Source: Mycobacterium shimoidei
GTDB taxonomy: Bacteria > Actinomycetota > Actinomycetes > Mycobacteriales > Mycobacteriaceae
Direction of reading: 5' to 3'
Assembly (NCBI GenBank): GCA_002101905.1
Contig: LQPU01000062.1
Coordinates: 108,868-172,867, forward strand
Length of the DNA stretch: 64,000 bases
The position numbers and the translations under genes were made by a program. Under the pieces are notes generated by a model. That model ran no database searches, was not told the origin of the DNA, and saw nothing but the letters and a program-made list of their open reading frames with translations. Below, piece by piece: positions 20,499 to 29,063 of this stretch (position 1 is the stretch's first letter; each line of letters opens with the position of its first letter).

Positions 20499-21362
20499 AT
20501 GGCGCACAAATTGACGCCGCATTTCGCGGACGTTCAGGCTCATTACGACCTGTCTGACGACTTTTTCCGGCTATTCCTCGACCCAACGCAGACCTACAGT
20601 TGCGCCTATTTTGAGCGCGACGAGATGACGCTGGAACAGGCGCAGATCGCCAAGATCGACCTGGCGCTGGGCAAGCTGGATCTGCAACCCGGGATGACGC
20701 TGCTCGACGTCGGCTGCGGGTGGGGCGCCACCATGCGCCGTGCGATCGAAACCTACGACGTCAACGTCGTGGGCCTGACGCTGTCGAAGAACCAGGCTGA
20801 GCATGTGCGCAAGCTGTTCGACGACCTGGACACCGACCGCAGCCGCCGGATCCTGCTGGAAGGTTGGGAGAGCTTCGACGATCCCGTCGACCGGATCGTG
20901 TCGATCGGCGCGTTCGAGCACTTCGGCCATGACCGCTACGACGACTTCTTCGCGATGGCCTACGACGCCCTTCCCGACGACGGGGTCATGTTGCTGCACA
21001 CCATCACCGGCCTGACGGGGCAACAAATGGTTGAGCGCGGCATGCCGTTGACGTTCGAGCTGGCCCGCTTCCTGAAATTCATGATGACCGAGATCTTTCC
21101 CGGCGGCCGGCTGCCGTCCATCGAGATGGTGGAGGACCGCTCGTCGAACGCCGGTTTCACGCTGACCCGCCGACAGTCACTGCAGCCGCACTACGTCAAA
21201 ACCCTCGATCACTGGGCGGCGGCGTTGGAGGCAAACAAAGACAAAGCCATCAAGATGCAATCGACCGAGATGTATGACCGCTACATGCATTACCTCACCG
21301 GCTGCGCCAAGGGATTCCGGGTGGGCTACATCGACGTCAACCAGTTCACCCTGGCAAAGTAG
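20499..21362 (+). CDS. mmaA2: Mycolic acid cyclopropane synthase / methyltransferase, MmaA2-like
   Basis: SAM-dependent methyltransferase acting on meromycolate chains carried on AcpM; M. tuberculosis MmaA2 forms the distal cyclopropane of alpha-mycolates. The 287 aa contain the SAM loop LLDVGCGWG (residues 68-76). Residues placed like those of the cyclopropane synthase active site include Cys35 (TYSCAYF), Glu140 (GAFEHFGH) and Cys269 (LTGCAKGF). The N-terminus (LTPHFADVQAHYDLSDDFFR) and the end (VGYIDVNQFTLAK) match MmaA2 far better than MmaA1 as I recall them. It is followed by the MmaA4-like gene. Confidence 0.92.
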   Translation: MAHKLTPHFADVQAHYDLSDDFFRLFLDPTQTYSCAYFERDEMTLEQAQIAKIDLALGKLDLQPGMTLLDVGCGWGATMRRAIETYDVNVVGLTLSKNQAEHVRKLFDDLDTDRSRRILLEGWESFDDPVDRIVSIGAFEHFGHDRYDDFFAMAYDALPDDGVMLLHTITGLTGQQMVERGMPLTFELARFLKFMMTEIFPGGRLPSIEMVEDRSSNAGFTLTRRQSLQPHYVKTLDHWAAALEANKDKAIKMQSTEMYDRYMHYLTGCAKGFRVGYIDVNQFTLAK

Positions 21363-21489
21363 CCATCTTCCGTCAGACGGTGATGTGAAACGGGTATGGT
21401 TCTACCGCCGGTGGATGACTTGTACGGACATCGGTGCGCGCGCCACCCGCGAGCTGCACCACATGATCAGGAAGGGTGAGTAGACGCAG

Positions 21490-22377
21490 ATGCCTGACAA
21501 GCCGAGCACTCCTACCAAGACGCGCTCCGAAGACATCCAGGCGCACTATGACCTGTCCGACGACTTCTTCGGCCTTTTTCAGGACCCGACGCGGACCTAC
21601 AGCTGCGCCTACTTCGAGCGCGACGACATGACCCTGGAAGAGGCGCAGATCGCCAAGATCGACCTGAACCTGGACAAGCTCGACCTCAAACCGGGGATGA
21701 CATTGCTGGACATCGGGTGCGGGTGGGGCACCACGATGAAGCGGGCCATCGAGAAGTACGACGTCAATGTCATTGGCCTGACCCTGTCGAAGAACCAGCA
21801 GGCCCGCGCCCAACGACTGCTGGACGAGGTCGACACCAACCGGTCACATCAGGTGCTGCTGCGCGGCTGGGAAGACTTCAGCGACCCGGTCGACCGGATC
21901 GTGTCGATCGAGGCATTCGAGCACTTCGGACACGAGAACTACCCGGCGTTCTTCAAGAACTGTTTTGCCATCATGCCCGACGACGGGCGGATGACCGTGC
22001 AGAGCAGCGTGAGCTTTCACCCGTACGACCTGGCTGCCCGCGGCAAAAAGCTGACCTTCGAAACCGCGCGGTTCATCAAGTTCATCGTCACCGAGATCTT
22101 CCCCGGCGGCCGGCTGCCGTCCACCGCGATGATGGTGGAGCGTGGCCAGGAGGCCGGCTTCATTGTCCCCGAACCACTTTCGCTGCAGCCGCACTACGTC
22201 AAGACGTTGCGTATCTGGGGTGACGCGCTGGAAGCCAACCACGACAAGGCCGTCGAGATCACCTCCGAAGAGGTATACCAGCGCTACATGAAATACCTGC
22301 GCGGCTGCGAGCGCTACTTCGCCGACGAGGCGCTCGACTGCAGTCTGGTCACCTACCTCAAGCCCGCGGCTGCCTGA
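21490..22377 (+). CDS. mmaA4: Hydroxymycolate synthase, MmaA4-like
   Basis: SAM-dependent methyltransferase that in M. tuberculosis produces hydroxymycolate, the precursor of keto- and methoxymycolates. At 295 aa it has the MmaA4-type N-terminus (TPTKTRSEDIQAHYDLSDDF), SAM loop LLDIGCGWG, IEAFEHFGHENY and the diagnostic end RYFADEALDCSLVTYLKP. ATG 21490 follows AGGGTGAGTAG. It lies 127 bases after the MmaA2-like gene. No MmaA3 (methoxymycolate O-methyltransferase) gene follows; a DGPF/ECF pair is found instead. Confidence 0.94.
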   Translation: MPDKPSTPTKTRSEDIQAHYDLSDDFFGLFQDPTRTYSCAYFERDDMTLEEAQIAKIDLNLDKLDLKPGMTLLDIGCGWGTTMKRAIEKYDVNVIGLTLSKNQQARAQRLLDEVDTNRSHQVLLRGWEDFSDPVDRIVSIEAFEHFGHENYPAFFKNCFAIMPDDGRMTVQSSVSFHPYDLAARGKKLTFETARFIKFIVTEIFPGGRLPSTAMMVERGQEAGFIVPEPLSLQPHYVKTLRIWGDALEANHDKAVEITSEEVYQRYMKYLRGCERYFADEALDCSLVTYLKPAAA

Positions 22378-22393
22378 ATTAGTTGCACGGGCC

Positions 22394-22420
22394 TGTCGGA
22401 TTCGGCTGGCCTCGTTCGTC
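22394..22420 (+). promoter_or_regulatory. Candidate ECF42-type promoter (TGTCGG, N17, CGTC)
   Basis: TGTCGG (22394-22399) is followed by 17 bases and CGTC (22417-22420), 53 bases before the DGPF-protein ATG. From recollection, the ECF42 target motif is TGTCGA at -35 and CGA/TC at -10. This site matches five of six and four of four positions at a plausible spacing, so the sigma factor may autoregulate the two-gene unit. Inferred, not tested. Confidence 0.45.
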
Positions 22421-22473
22421 GGACAGGTAGAGAGTGGAACAACGGGTTCTGCTCACTACCGGAGGTGACGACC

Positions 22474-23169
22474 ATGCAGTACCTTGCCCTGCTGTTCAGC
22501 CGAGAGCGGGACCTCACGCCCGACGAAGGCGCCGCCGAAATGACGGCCTACGAAAACTTCCACGCCAAAGTCCACGCGGCCATCCGCAGCGGTGACGCGC
22601 TGCGACCGACACCCAATGTGCACATCAGTGGCGGTCCCGACGCACCGGTGGTCACCGACGGCCCCTTCGCGGAGACAGCCGAGATCGCCTGCGGATACTA
22701 CGTATTCGAAGCCGAGAACCTCGACGACGCACTGGCTTTCGCTCGCGACATTCCCGCCGCCAAGCACGGCGCGATCGAAGTTCGGCCGCTCTACCACGCG
22801 TTCGACCCCGATTGGTCACACACCGGCGGCCAGTGGCTGGCTCTGCTGCAGGAGCCGCCGCCAAACGTCCACACTCCCGGCACGCCGGAGTGGCAGACCG
22901 AGGCGGCGCGACACGGTGAATTCGCCACTGCCACAGGCGATCACATCACCGGCGGCGCGGCGTTGCATGAGCCGGCGACGGCGACCACCGTGCGCGTCCG
23001 CGACGACCAGGTGTTGTTGACCGACGGTCCATACCCGGAGAGCGCCGAGATAGCTACCGGGTTCTACGTGCTGTCGGCGAGCGATCGCGACGAGGCGGTC
23101 AAACTGGCTTCGATGATCCCCGCCAGCACGGTGGAGCTGCGCCAGCTGGCGGGACTCTCCGGCCTGTAG
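22474..23169 (+). CDS. Tandem YCII/DGPF-domain protein linked to ECF sigma factor
   Basis: A 231-aa protein made of two YCII-related domains. Each carries the DGPF-type signature, TDGPFAETAEIACGYYVFEA in the first and TDGPYPESAEIATGFYVL in the second. Such DGPF proteins are the standard genomic partners of ECF42 sigma factors and may act as ligand sensors or small enzymes, with the mechanism unsettled. GGAGGTGACGACC precedes ATG 22474. The sigma gene starts 3 bases after its stop, so the pair is an operon. Confidence 0.88.
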   Translation: MQYLALLFSRERDLTPDEGAAEMTAYENFHAKVHAAIRSGDALRPTPNVHISGGPDAPVVTDGPFAETAEIACGYYVFEAENLDDALAFARDIPAAKHGAIEVRPLYHAFDPDWSHTGGQWLALLQEPPPNVHTPGTPEWQTEAARHGEFATATGDHITGGAALHEPATATTVRVRDDQVLLTDGPYPESAEIATGFYVLSASDRDEAVKLASMIPASTVELRQLAGLSGL

Positions 23170-23172
23170 CAC

Positions 23173-24390
23173 ATGGTTGACCTGGACGGCATCTTTCGGC
23201 GCGAGTGGGGCCCGGCCGTGGCCGCACTGGCCCGTTGGTCGGGTGATCTCACCGTCGCCGAAGACGCCGTCCAGGAAGCCTTCGCCGAGGCGTTGCGGGT
23301 TTGGCCGCGCGACGGGCTACCCGACAACCCGGGCGGATGGGTCCTCACGGTGGCGCGCAATCGAGCCCGCGACCGCCTGCGCCGCGAATCGGTGCGCCCT
23401 GGAAAGGAATTGGCCGCAGTGGTTGACCAGATCAGAGCGCGAACCGACCAGGTGGATGTCCATCCGGTCCGCGACGACGAGCTGCGAATGATGTTCACGT
23501 GCGCGCATCCGGCACTCGACCGGGCTTCGCAGCTGGCACTGACGCTGCGGCTGGTGTCCGGACTCACCGTCGCCGAGATCGCCCGAGCGTTGCTGCAGAC
23601 CGAGGCGGCCGTCGGCCAGCGAATCACCCGCGCCAAGAACAAAATTCGGCACGCCAACATCCCACTGCGGGTGCCGCCGGCCGAGTTGTTGCCCGAGCGG
23701 GCCCCGCATGTACTCGGCTGCATCTACTCAGTGTTCACCGAGGGATACTGGTCCACCGCCGGCCCGTCGGCCATCCGCGACGAGCTGTGCGACGAGGGAG
23801 TGCGGCTGGCGGGCGAGCTGTGCAAGCTGATGCCCGGCGAGTTGGAAACCCACGCGCTGGCCGCCCTTGTGCTGCTGCATGATTCGCGGCGGGCAACTCG
23901 GGTGGACGACAGCGGGGCGCTGGTGCCGCTCGACGAGCAGGACCGCAGCCAATGGGACCACGCCCGCATCACCCGGGGTTTGCATCAGCTTCGCCTGGCG
24001 GCGGGTTCGACCGGGCCGTATCTGCCGCAGGCGACGATCGCCGCTCTGCACGCCACCGCGCCCAGCTGGGAGCGAACAGACTGGCACGCCATCTGCACGG
24101 CCTACGACACCTTGGTGTCGATCACGAACTCACCGGTAGTACGAGCGAATCGTGCTCTGGCCGTTGGCTTTCGGGACGGTTGGAGCGCCGGGCTCGCCGC
24201 GTTGGACGCCGTAGCCGACGACCCGCGGTTGGCCCGCTCCCAACTGGTGCCCGCTATCCGCGCCGATCTGCTTCGCCGCGATGGTCAGCGCGCCGAAGCG
24301 CTTGCCTGCTACCGACAAGCGCTGGCTGTCACCGGCTCCGAGCCGGCGCAGGCGTTTTTGCGCCGGCGTATCACCGAATGCGGGGGCTAG
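23173..24390 (+). CDS. ECF42-type RNA polymerase sigma factor with C-terminal extension
   Basis: A 405-aa ECF sigma factor. Region 2 is seen in AEDAVQEAFAEALRVWP and NPGGWVLTVARNRARDRLRR, and region 4 in LVSGLTVAEIARALLQTEAA with VGQRITRAKNKI. The extra 200 or so C-terminal residues (YSVFTEGYW..., GLHQLRLAAGS..., LRRDGQRAEALACYRQAL) look like the TPR-like extension that defines ECF42. There is no anti-sigma gene. The upstream partner is a DGPF protein. The pair lies between mmaA4 and rplA, where recalled H37Rv order has no gene, so it is an accessory insertion. Confidence 0.9.
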   Translation: MVDLDGIFRREWGPAVAALARWSGDLTVAEDAVQEAFAEALRVWPRDGLPDNPGGWVLTVARNRARDRLRRESVRPGKELAAVVDQIRARTDQVDVHPVRDDELRMMFTCAHPALDRASQLALTLRLVSGLTVAEIARALLQTEAAVGQRITRAKNKIRHANIPLRVPPAELLPERAPHVLGCIYSVFTEGYWSTAGPSAIRDELCDEGVRLAGELCKLMPGELETHALAALVLLHDSRRATRVDDSGALVPLDEQDRSQWDHARITRGLHQLRLAAGSTGPYLPQATIAALHATAPSWERTDWHAICTAYDTLVSITNSPVVRANRALAVGFRDGWSAGLAALDAVADDPRLARSQLVPAIRADLLRRDGQRAEALACYRQALAVTGSEPAQAFLRRRITECGG

Positions 24391-24402
24391 CCCGGTGCGT
24401 TA

Positions 24403-25107
24403 CTAGGCGGCGAAGTTGCGGGTGATCGACGGGTCGACCGGGATGCCCGGACCGGTGGTCGTCGACATGGTGATCTTCTTCAGGTAGCGGCCCTTCGACG
24501 CCGCCGGCTTGAGCCGCAACACCTCGTCGAGCGCGGCGCCGTAGTTCTCCGCCAGCTGCTTCTCGTCGAACGACGCCTTGCCGATGACGAAGTGCAGGTT
24601 CGCCTGCTTGTCGATCCGGAAGTTGATCTTGCCGCCCTTGATGTCGGCCACCGCCTTCGCGACGTCCGGGGTCACGGTCCCGGTCTTGGGGTTGGGCATC
24701 AGGCCACGCGGCCCGAGGATCCGCGCGATCCGGCCGACCTTGGCCATCTGGTCCGGGGTGGCGATCGCCGCGTCGAAGTCCAAGAACCCGCCCTGGATCT
24801 TTTCGATCAGGTCGTCGCTGCCGACCACATCAGCGCCGGCTGCCTCGGCTTCGGCGGCCTTCTCCCCCACCGCAAAGACCGCCACGCGCGCGGTCTTGCC
24901 AGTGCCGTGCGGCAGGTTGACCGTGCCGCGAACCATCTGGTCGGCCTTGCGCGGATCGACGCCGAGCCGGATCGCTACCTCGACGGTCGCGTCCTGCTTG
25001 GTCGACGACGTTTCTTTAGCCAGTTTGGCGGCTTCTAAGGGGGTGTAGAGATTGGTGCGATCCACCTTCTCGGCCGCGGCGCGATATGCCTTGCTCTTCT
25101 TGCTCAT
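24403..25107 (-). CDS. rplA: 50S ribosomal protein L1
   Basis: L1-stalk protein involved in E-site tRNA release; also an mRNA-binding repressor of rplKA in other bacteria. The 234 aa show SKAYRAAAEKVD at the start and the family core (GPRGLMPNPKTGTVT, KGGKINFRIDKQANLH). It is convergent with the ECF sigma gene, 12 bases apart. It lies downstream of rplK with a gap of about 60 bases. Confidence 0.98.
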   Translation of the reverse strand: MSKKSKAYRAAAEKVDRTNLYTPLEAAKLAKETSSTKQDATVEVAIRLGVDPRKADQMVRGTVNLPHGTGKTARVAVFAVGEKAAEAEAAGADVVGSDDLIEKIQGGFLDFDAAIATPDQMAKVGRIARILGPRGLMPNPKTGTVTPDVAKAVADIKGGKINFRIDKQANLHFVIGKASFDEKQLAENYGAALDEVLRLKPAASKGRYLKKITMSTTTGPGIPVDPSITRNFAA

Positions 25108-25170
25108 TGGTTATCCATTCTCTGGTTGTGGTTCACAAGCGGGCCGAAGCTGGCCCTCCCACCGGTCGAC

Positions 25171-25599
25171 CTATTCGACCGTGATGCCCATCGATCGGGC
25201 GGTGCCGGCGATGATTTTCGCAGCGGCCTCGACGTCGTTGGCGTTCAGGTCGGCCTTCTTGGTCTCGGCGATCTCGCGAAGCTGATCCCACGTCACCTTG
25301 GCGACCTTGGTCTTGTGCGGCTCGGACGAGCCCTTGCTCACTCCAGCGGCCTTGAGCAGCAGCTTGGCGGCAGGCGGGGTCTTGAGCGTGAAGGTGAAGC
25401 TGCGGTCCTCGTAGACGGTGATCTCCACTGGGACGACGTTGCCGCGCTGGCTTTCCGTCGCAGCGTTGTACGCCTTGCAGAACTCCATGATGTTCACGCC
25501 GTGCTGGCCGAGCGCAGGACCCACCGGCGGCGCAGGGTTGGCCTGCCCGGCTTCGATCTGCAGCTTGATCAGCCCAACGACCTTTTTCTTCGGGGCCAT
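25171..25599 (-). CDS. rplK: 50S ribosomal protein L11
   Basis: L11, at the GTPase-associated centre of the 50S subunit. The 142 aa contain the typical Pro-rich N-terminal domain (KLQIEAGQANPAPPVGPALG, GVNIMEFCKAYN) and the rRNA-binding C-terminal domain (GTARSMGITVE). ATG 25599 is used. It is in the order nusG-rplK-rplA on the reverse strand. Confidence 0.98.
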   Translation of the reverse strand: MAPKKKVVGLIKLQIEAGQANPAPPVGPALGQHGVNIMEFCKAYNAATESQRGNVVPVEITVYEDRSFTFTLKTPPAAKLLLKAAGVSKGSSEPHKTKVAKVTWDQLREIAETKKADLNANDVEAAAKIIAGTARSMGITVE

Positions 25600-25637
25600 G
25601 ATGTTCTTCCCTAATTCCCTTCCAGCGGTTTCGGCGC

Positions 25638-26456
25638 TTAGATCTTGGAGACCTGGTTAAAGGTCAGCTCCACAGGTGTTTCGCGGCCAAAGATGGACAC
25701 CAGCACCTTGAGTTTCTGTTGTTCGGCGTTGACCTCGCTGATCGAGGCAGGAAGCGTGGCGAACGGCCCGTCCATCACGGTGACCGATTCGCCGACCTCG
25801 TAGTCGACCTCGATCGGAGCCCGCTCCAGCCCGCTCTCGGTGGCGGCCGCCGCGGTGCTGGCCGCGCCCTTGACGGGCTTCTTCGCCGTCTTCTGCGGCA
25901 GCAGGAACTTCACCACGTCGTCCAGCGACAGCGGCGACGGGCGTGACGTCGCGCCGACGAACCCGGTGACGCCCGGGGTGTTGCGCACCGCCGACCACGA
26001 GTCGTCGGTCAGATCCATGCGCACCAGGATGTAACCCGGCAGCACCTTGCGATTGACCTGCTTGCGCTGGCCGTTTTTGATCTCGGTGACCTCTTCGGTG
26101 GGCACCTCCACCTGGAAGATGTAGTCGCCGACATCGAGGTTCTGCACACGGGTCTCGAGGTTGGCTTTGACCTTGTTCTCGTATCCGGCGTAGGAGTGGA
26201 TGACATACCACTTGCCGGGTTTGGTGCGCAGCTCCGCCTTCAACGCGGCGGCCGGGTCGACCTCTTCAGGCTCTTGCGGCTCTTGCTGCGCTTCAGCGGC
26301 CTCTTCAGTGGCCTTTTCAGTGGCCTCTTCAGCAGCCTCTTCACGGGCCGACTCTTCGGAAGCCGCCGCATCCGGGCTCGACTCTTGAATTTCTTCTACG
26401 GCTTCCGCCAGGTCGACCGTTTCACCCGCGGGCTTGTCGCCCTCGAAGGTAGTCAC
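25638..26456 (-). CDS. nusG: Transcription termination/antitermination factor NusG
   Basis: Elongation factor binding the RNAP clamp. An acidic low-complexity N-terminal extension of about 90 residues (EEAAEEATEKATEEAAEAQQ-type repeats) precedes the NGN domain (KWYVIHSYAGYENKVKANLE) and the KOW domain (GESVTVMDGPFATLPASISE). At 272 aa it is longer than the recalled M. tuberculosis protein because of this tail. GTG 26456 is preceded by GAGAGGA. It is followed by rplK in the usual secE-nusG-rplK order. Confidence 0.97.
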   Translation of the reverse strand: MTTFEGDKPAGETVDLAEAVEEIQESSPDAAASEESAREEAAEEATEKATEEAAEAQQEPQEPEEVDPAAALKAELRTKPGKWYVIHSYAGYENKVKANLETRVQNLDVGDYIFQVEVPTEEVTEIKNGQRKQVNRKVLPGYILVRMDLTDDSWSAVRNTPGVTGFVGATSRPSPLSLDDVVKFLLPQKTAKKPVKGAASTAAAATESGLERAPIEVDYEVGESVTVMDGPFATLPASISEVNAEQQKLKVLVSIFGRETPVELTFNQVSKI

Positions 26457-26486
26457 GGGATAAGTCCTCTCTATAACTTCAGCTCG

Positions 26487-26945
26487 TCAGCCATTACCGA
26501 ACACGAGCATCACTAGCTTGGCCAGGCCGAAATCGGCCGCAGCGACCAGCGCCACCATGAACACCAGGAACGCCAGCACCACCGAGGTGTAAGTGACCTG
26601 CTGTTTGCGGTTCGGCCAGATCACCTTGCGCAGCTCGCCGACCACCTGTTTCAGGTAGTTGTAGACGAAGATGATCGGGTTGGGGCCTTTGGGCTTTCCG
26701 TCCTTGCCCGCTTTCTTGGTCTTCGCCTTCTTGGGCTTGGCGCCCTCCTCGTCCTCGGCGACCTCGACTGCCTCCGACGCCGGTTCACCGTCGTCCGCGG
26801 CGGCTACCCGCTGCCGGGACCGCTTGCCGGTGGGGCGTTGCGGTCGGGTCGCCACGGCCGTCCGAGCGTGGCGTCCACCGGCTTCCTCGGTTTCGTTGCC
26901 GAGTGAGCCGAGGCCTGCGTCGGCACCGTCGCGCTCGTCGCTCAC
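26487..26945 (-). CDS. secE: Preprotein translocase subunit SecE
   Basis: Small membrane subunit of the SecYEG channel. A charged, disordered N-terminus (RPTGKRSRQR, KPKKAKTKKAG) leads into the conserved amphipathic helix FVYNYLKQVVGELRKVIWPN and one C-terminal transmembrane helix (VVLAFLVFMVALVAAADFGL). I chose GTG 26945 (VSDERDGAD), with GGAG 6 bases upstream, matching the M. tuberculosis start. The longer ORF to 27005 is unlikely. Confidence 0.96.
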   Translation of the reverse strand: MSDERDGADAGLGSLGNETEEAGGRHARTAVATRPQRPTGKRSRQRVAAADDGEPASEAVEVAEDEEGAKPKKAKTKKAGKDGKPKGPNPIIFVYNYLKQVVGELRKVIWPNRKQQVTYTSVVLAFLVFMVALVAAADFGLAKLVMLVFGNG

Positions 26946-27057
26946 CACATGCTCCTTAAGTTCACTCGATCCACGGGGGTCACCATCCAGTGTCCACCAT
27001 CCCACTATGTCCGGTTCCTGCTCGGGCCATTACCGCCCGCATCGTCACCCGACGCAG

Positions 27058-27130
<73 letters not shown>

Positions 27131-27259
27131 TCGCAGGTTGGTAGGCCAACCCGCACGGGGCCTCACACGACGCGCGCACCCGTATTCAACTACCGGAAAG
27201 CGCTGATTATGGGAAAACCCCGAGGTCCGAGTTTACATCGGCGCAGTCTCAGGTACTAA

Positions 27260-27760
27260 TCAGGCGGTTCGGACGACCTGTCCTGACTCCATGTCCCACT
27301 TGAGCGCAACCGAGTCGGTGCCCTCGTTACCCATCATCGTGGTGTAGGCCTCCAGCACGACCTCCCCGGCGTCGTTGGTGCAGATGTTCCGGGTGACGAC
27401 GATGTCGGCACCAAACCGTTCGTGGACCGACTGGACCTCCATCTCGGCGTGCAGCACGTCGCCCGCGATGATCGGCTTGTGGTAGATGAACTTCTGGTCG
27501 ACCTGGACGATGTTCATCGTCTCGTAGCCGGTATCGACGTTGCGCATGAAATCGCTCTGGACCAGCTTGGCGAAGATCGTCGGGAAGGTCAGCGGCGCGA
27601 CGAGCGCGGGATACCCGAGTTCGGCGGCCGCCTTCTCGTCGAAATAGGCCGGATGGTCGGCCTTGATCGCCCTGGCGAATTCCCGGATCTTTTCTCTGCT
27701 CACTTCGTAGGTGTCCGGGTAGCGCCAGACCATCCCACGGATATCTGTCTTGATGGCCAT
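27260..27760 (-). CDS. hadC: (3R)-hydroxyacyl-ACP dehydratase subunit HadC
   Basis: Accessory subunit pairing with HadB to dehydrate beta-hydroxyacyl-ACP in late FAS-II cycles of meromycolate elongation. The 166 aa (the same length as H37Rv HadC) begin MAIKTDIRGMVWRYPDTYEV and contain GYPALVAPLTFPTIFAK and NIVQVDQKFIYHKPI. It has a hot-dog fold without the catalytic hydratase motif, which HadB supplies. ATG 27760 follows the hadB stop directly. It is last in the hadA-hadB-hadC operon. Confidence 0.95.
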   Translation of the reverse strand: MAIKTDIRGMVWRYPDTYEVSREKIREFARAIKADHPAYFDEKAAAELGYPALVAPLTFPTIFAKLVQSDFMRNVDTGYETMNIVQVDQKFIYHKPIIAGDVLHAEMEVQSVHERFGADIVVTRNICTNDAGEVVLEAYTTMMGNEGTDSVALKWDMESGQVVRTA

Positions 27761-27762
27761 GT

Positions 27763-28191
27763 TTACGCCAACTTCGCCGAAGCGACCGCCCGACCGAAGA
27801 TCTTCTTTCCGCCGGCAGTGGCGGTGATCGCAATGGTCACGGTCTTGCTCTCGGGATCGACCGACTTGACCTTGCCACCGAAGACGACCTCGGCGCCCTT
27901 GCCGTCGTTGGGAACCGGCACCACCGCGGTGAAGCGCACGTTGTACTCGGTCACCGCTCCCGGGTCGCCGACCCACGACGTCACGAAGCCACCGCCGAGA
28001 CCCATCGTCAGCATGCCGTGCGCGATCACGGTGTCCAAGCCCACCATCTTGGCGATCTCGTCGTCCCAGTGAATGGGATTCAGGTCACCCGACACGCCGG
28101 CATAGTTCACCAGATCCTGCCGGGTCAACGAATACACCTTCTCGGGCAGCTGGTCACCCACCTTCACCGAATTGAACTCACGCAGTGGCAT
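27763..28191 (-). CDS. hadB: (3R)-hydroxyacyl-ACP dehydratase catalytic subunit HadB
   Basis: Catalytic subunit shared by the HadAB and HadBC dehydratases of FAS-II. The 142 aa contain the hydratase-2 motif in SGDLNPIHWDDE, with Asp36 and His41 as the expected catalytic pair, and AHGMLTMGLGGGFVTSW. ATG 28191 overlaps the hadA end by 14 bases, indicating coupled translation. Confidence 0.96.
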   Translation of the reverse strand: MPLREFNSVKVGDQLPEKVYSLTRQDLVNYAGVSGDLNPIHWDDEIAKMVGLDTVIAHGMLTMGLGGGFVTSWVGDPGAVTEYNVRFTAVVPVPNDGKGAEVVFGGKVKSVDPESKTVTIAITATAGGKKIFGRAVASAKLA

Positions 28192-28654
28192 CGCTAAAAC
28201 CCTCATCTCCTTCACCCGCACGACCTGCCAGGGTCGTGTAGGTCTCCTGCACCACCTCGCCCGCTTCATTGGTGGCTGTCTGCCTGGTCATGATGATGTC
28301 GGTGCCGTGGGCGCGCCGAACCGACTCGACGGAAATATCGCAGTACAAGCGGTCGCCGACCTTGATCGGCCGCAGAAATTCCAGCCTTTGATCCACCTGA
28401 ACGATCTGGGCGTCGTTAACCTCGACACCCGCAGCTGCAAAGAACGCCGACACAGCCTTGTAGCCGAACACCGAAATGAACGTCAGTGGCGCCACCAACG
28501 CGTCATAGCCCAGCTCGGCGGCGGCCTTCTCCTCGAAAAACACGGGGTCGTCGTTTTTGACCGCAGTCGCGTACTCGCGGATCTTTTCGCGCTCGACCAC
28601 GTAGCAATCGGGATAGCGGTAGCGCATCCCGACGATCTGATCGGCTAGGGACAC
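28178..28654 (-). CDS. hadA: (3R)-hydroxyacyl-ACP dehydratase subunit HadA
   Basis: Substrate-binding partner of HadB in early FAS-II elongation; the HadAB complex is the target of thiacetazone and isoxyl. The 158 aa from GTG 28654 (VSLADQIVGMRYRYPD) equal the H37Rv length. Core segments are GYDALVAPLTFISVFGYKA, AQIVQVDQRLEFLRPI and VQETYTTLAGRAGEGDEGFS. It lies 11 bases downstream of rpmG and overlaps hadB. Confidence 0.96.
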   Translation of the reverse strand: MSLADQIVGMRYRYPDCYVVEREKIREYATAVKNDDPVFFEEKAAAELGYDALVAPLTFISVFGYKAVSAFFAAAGVEVNDAQIVQVDQRLEFLRPIKVGDRLYCDISVESVRRAHGTDIIMTRQTATNEAGEVVQETYTTLAGRAGEGDEGFSDATA

Positions 28655-28665
28655 TGCTCTGGCAC

Positions 28666-28833
28666 CTACCGGGTTTCGCGGTGCGCCTGATGCTTGCCGC
28701 AGTTGGGGCAGAACTTCTTCAGCTCCAACCGATCCGGGTCGTTGCGCCGATTCTTCTTGGTGATGTAGTTGCGGTGCTTGCACACCTCACACGCCAAAGT
28801 GATCTTCGGCCGTATATCGGTACTGGAGGCCAC
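28666..28833 (-). CDS. rpmG: 50S ribosomal protein L33
   Basis: A 55-aa ribosomal protein from GTG 28833: VASSTDIRPKITLACEVC..., then KHRNYITKKNRRNDPDRLEL and KKFCPNCGKHQAHRETR. Four cysteines in CxxC pairs show the zinc-binding (C+) form. It lies directly upstream of hadA on the same strand, as with rpmG2 in M. tuberculosis. Confidence 0.95.
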   Translation of the reverse strand: MASSTDIRPKITLACEVCKHRNYITKKNRRNDPDRLELKKFCPNCGKHQAHRETR

Positions 28834-28867
28834 GTCAGTTCTCTTTCACCCGTCTTTGTTGTTGTTG

Positions 28868-28941
<74 letters not shown>

Positions 28942-28990
28942 TCGGGCCACATTGCCTTTTCTTAGCCGCCAGCCTGCTCGGCGTCCACCG

Positions 28991-29063
28991 AGCCCCCTAA
29001 CGGAATCGAACCGTTGACCTTTTCCTTACCATGGAAACGCTCTGCCGACTGAGCTAAGGGGGC
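28991..29063 (-). tRNA. tRNA-Thr (anticodon GGT)
   Basis: Reverse-strand cloverleaf with acceptor GCCCCCT/AGGGGGC, anticodon stem TTTCC/GGAAA around ATGGTAA (anticodon GGT) and T-arm GGTTCGATTCC. It lies 49 bases from tRNA-Met, so the two are probably cotranscribed ahead of rpmG and hadA. Confidence 0.95.
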
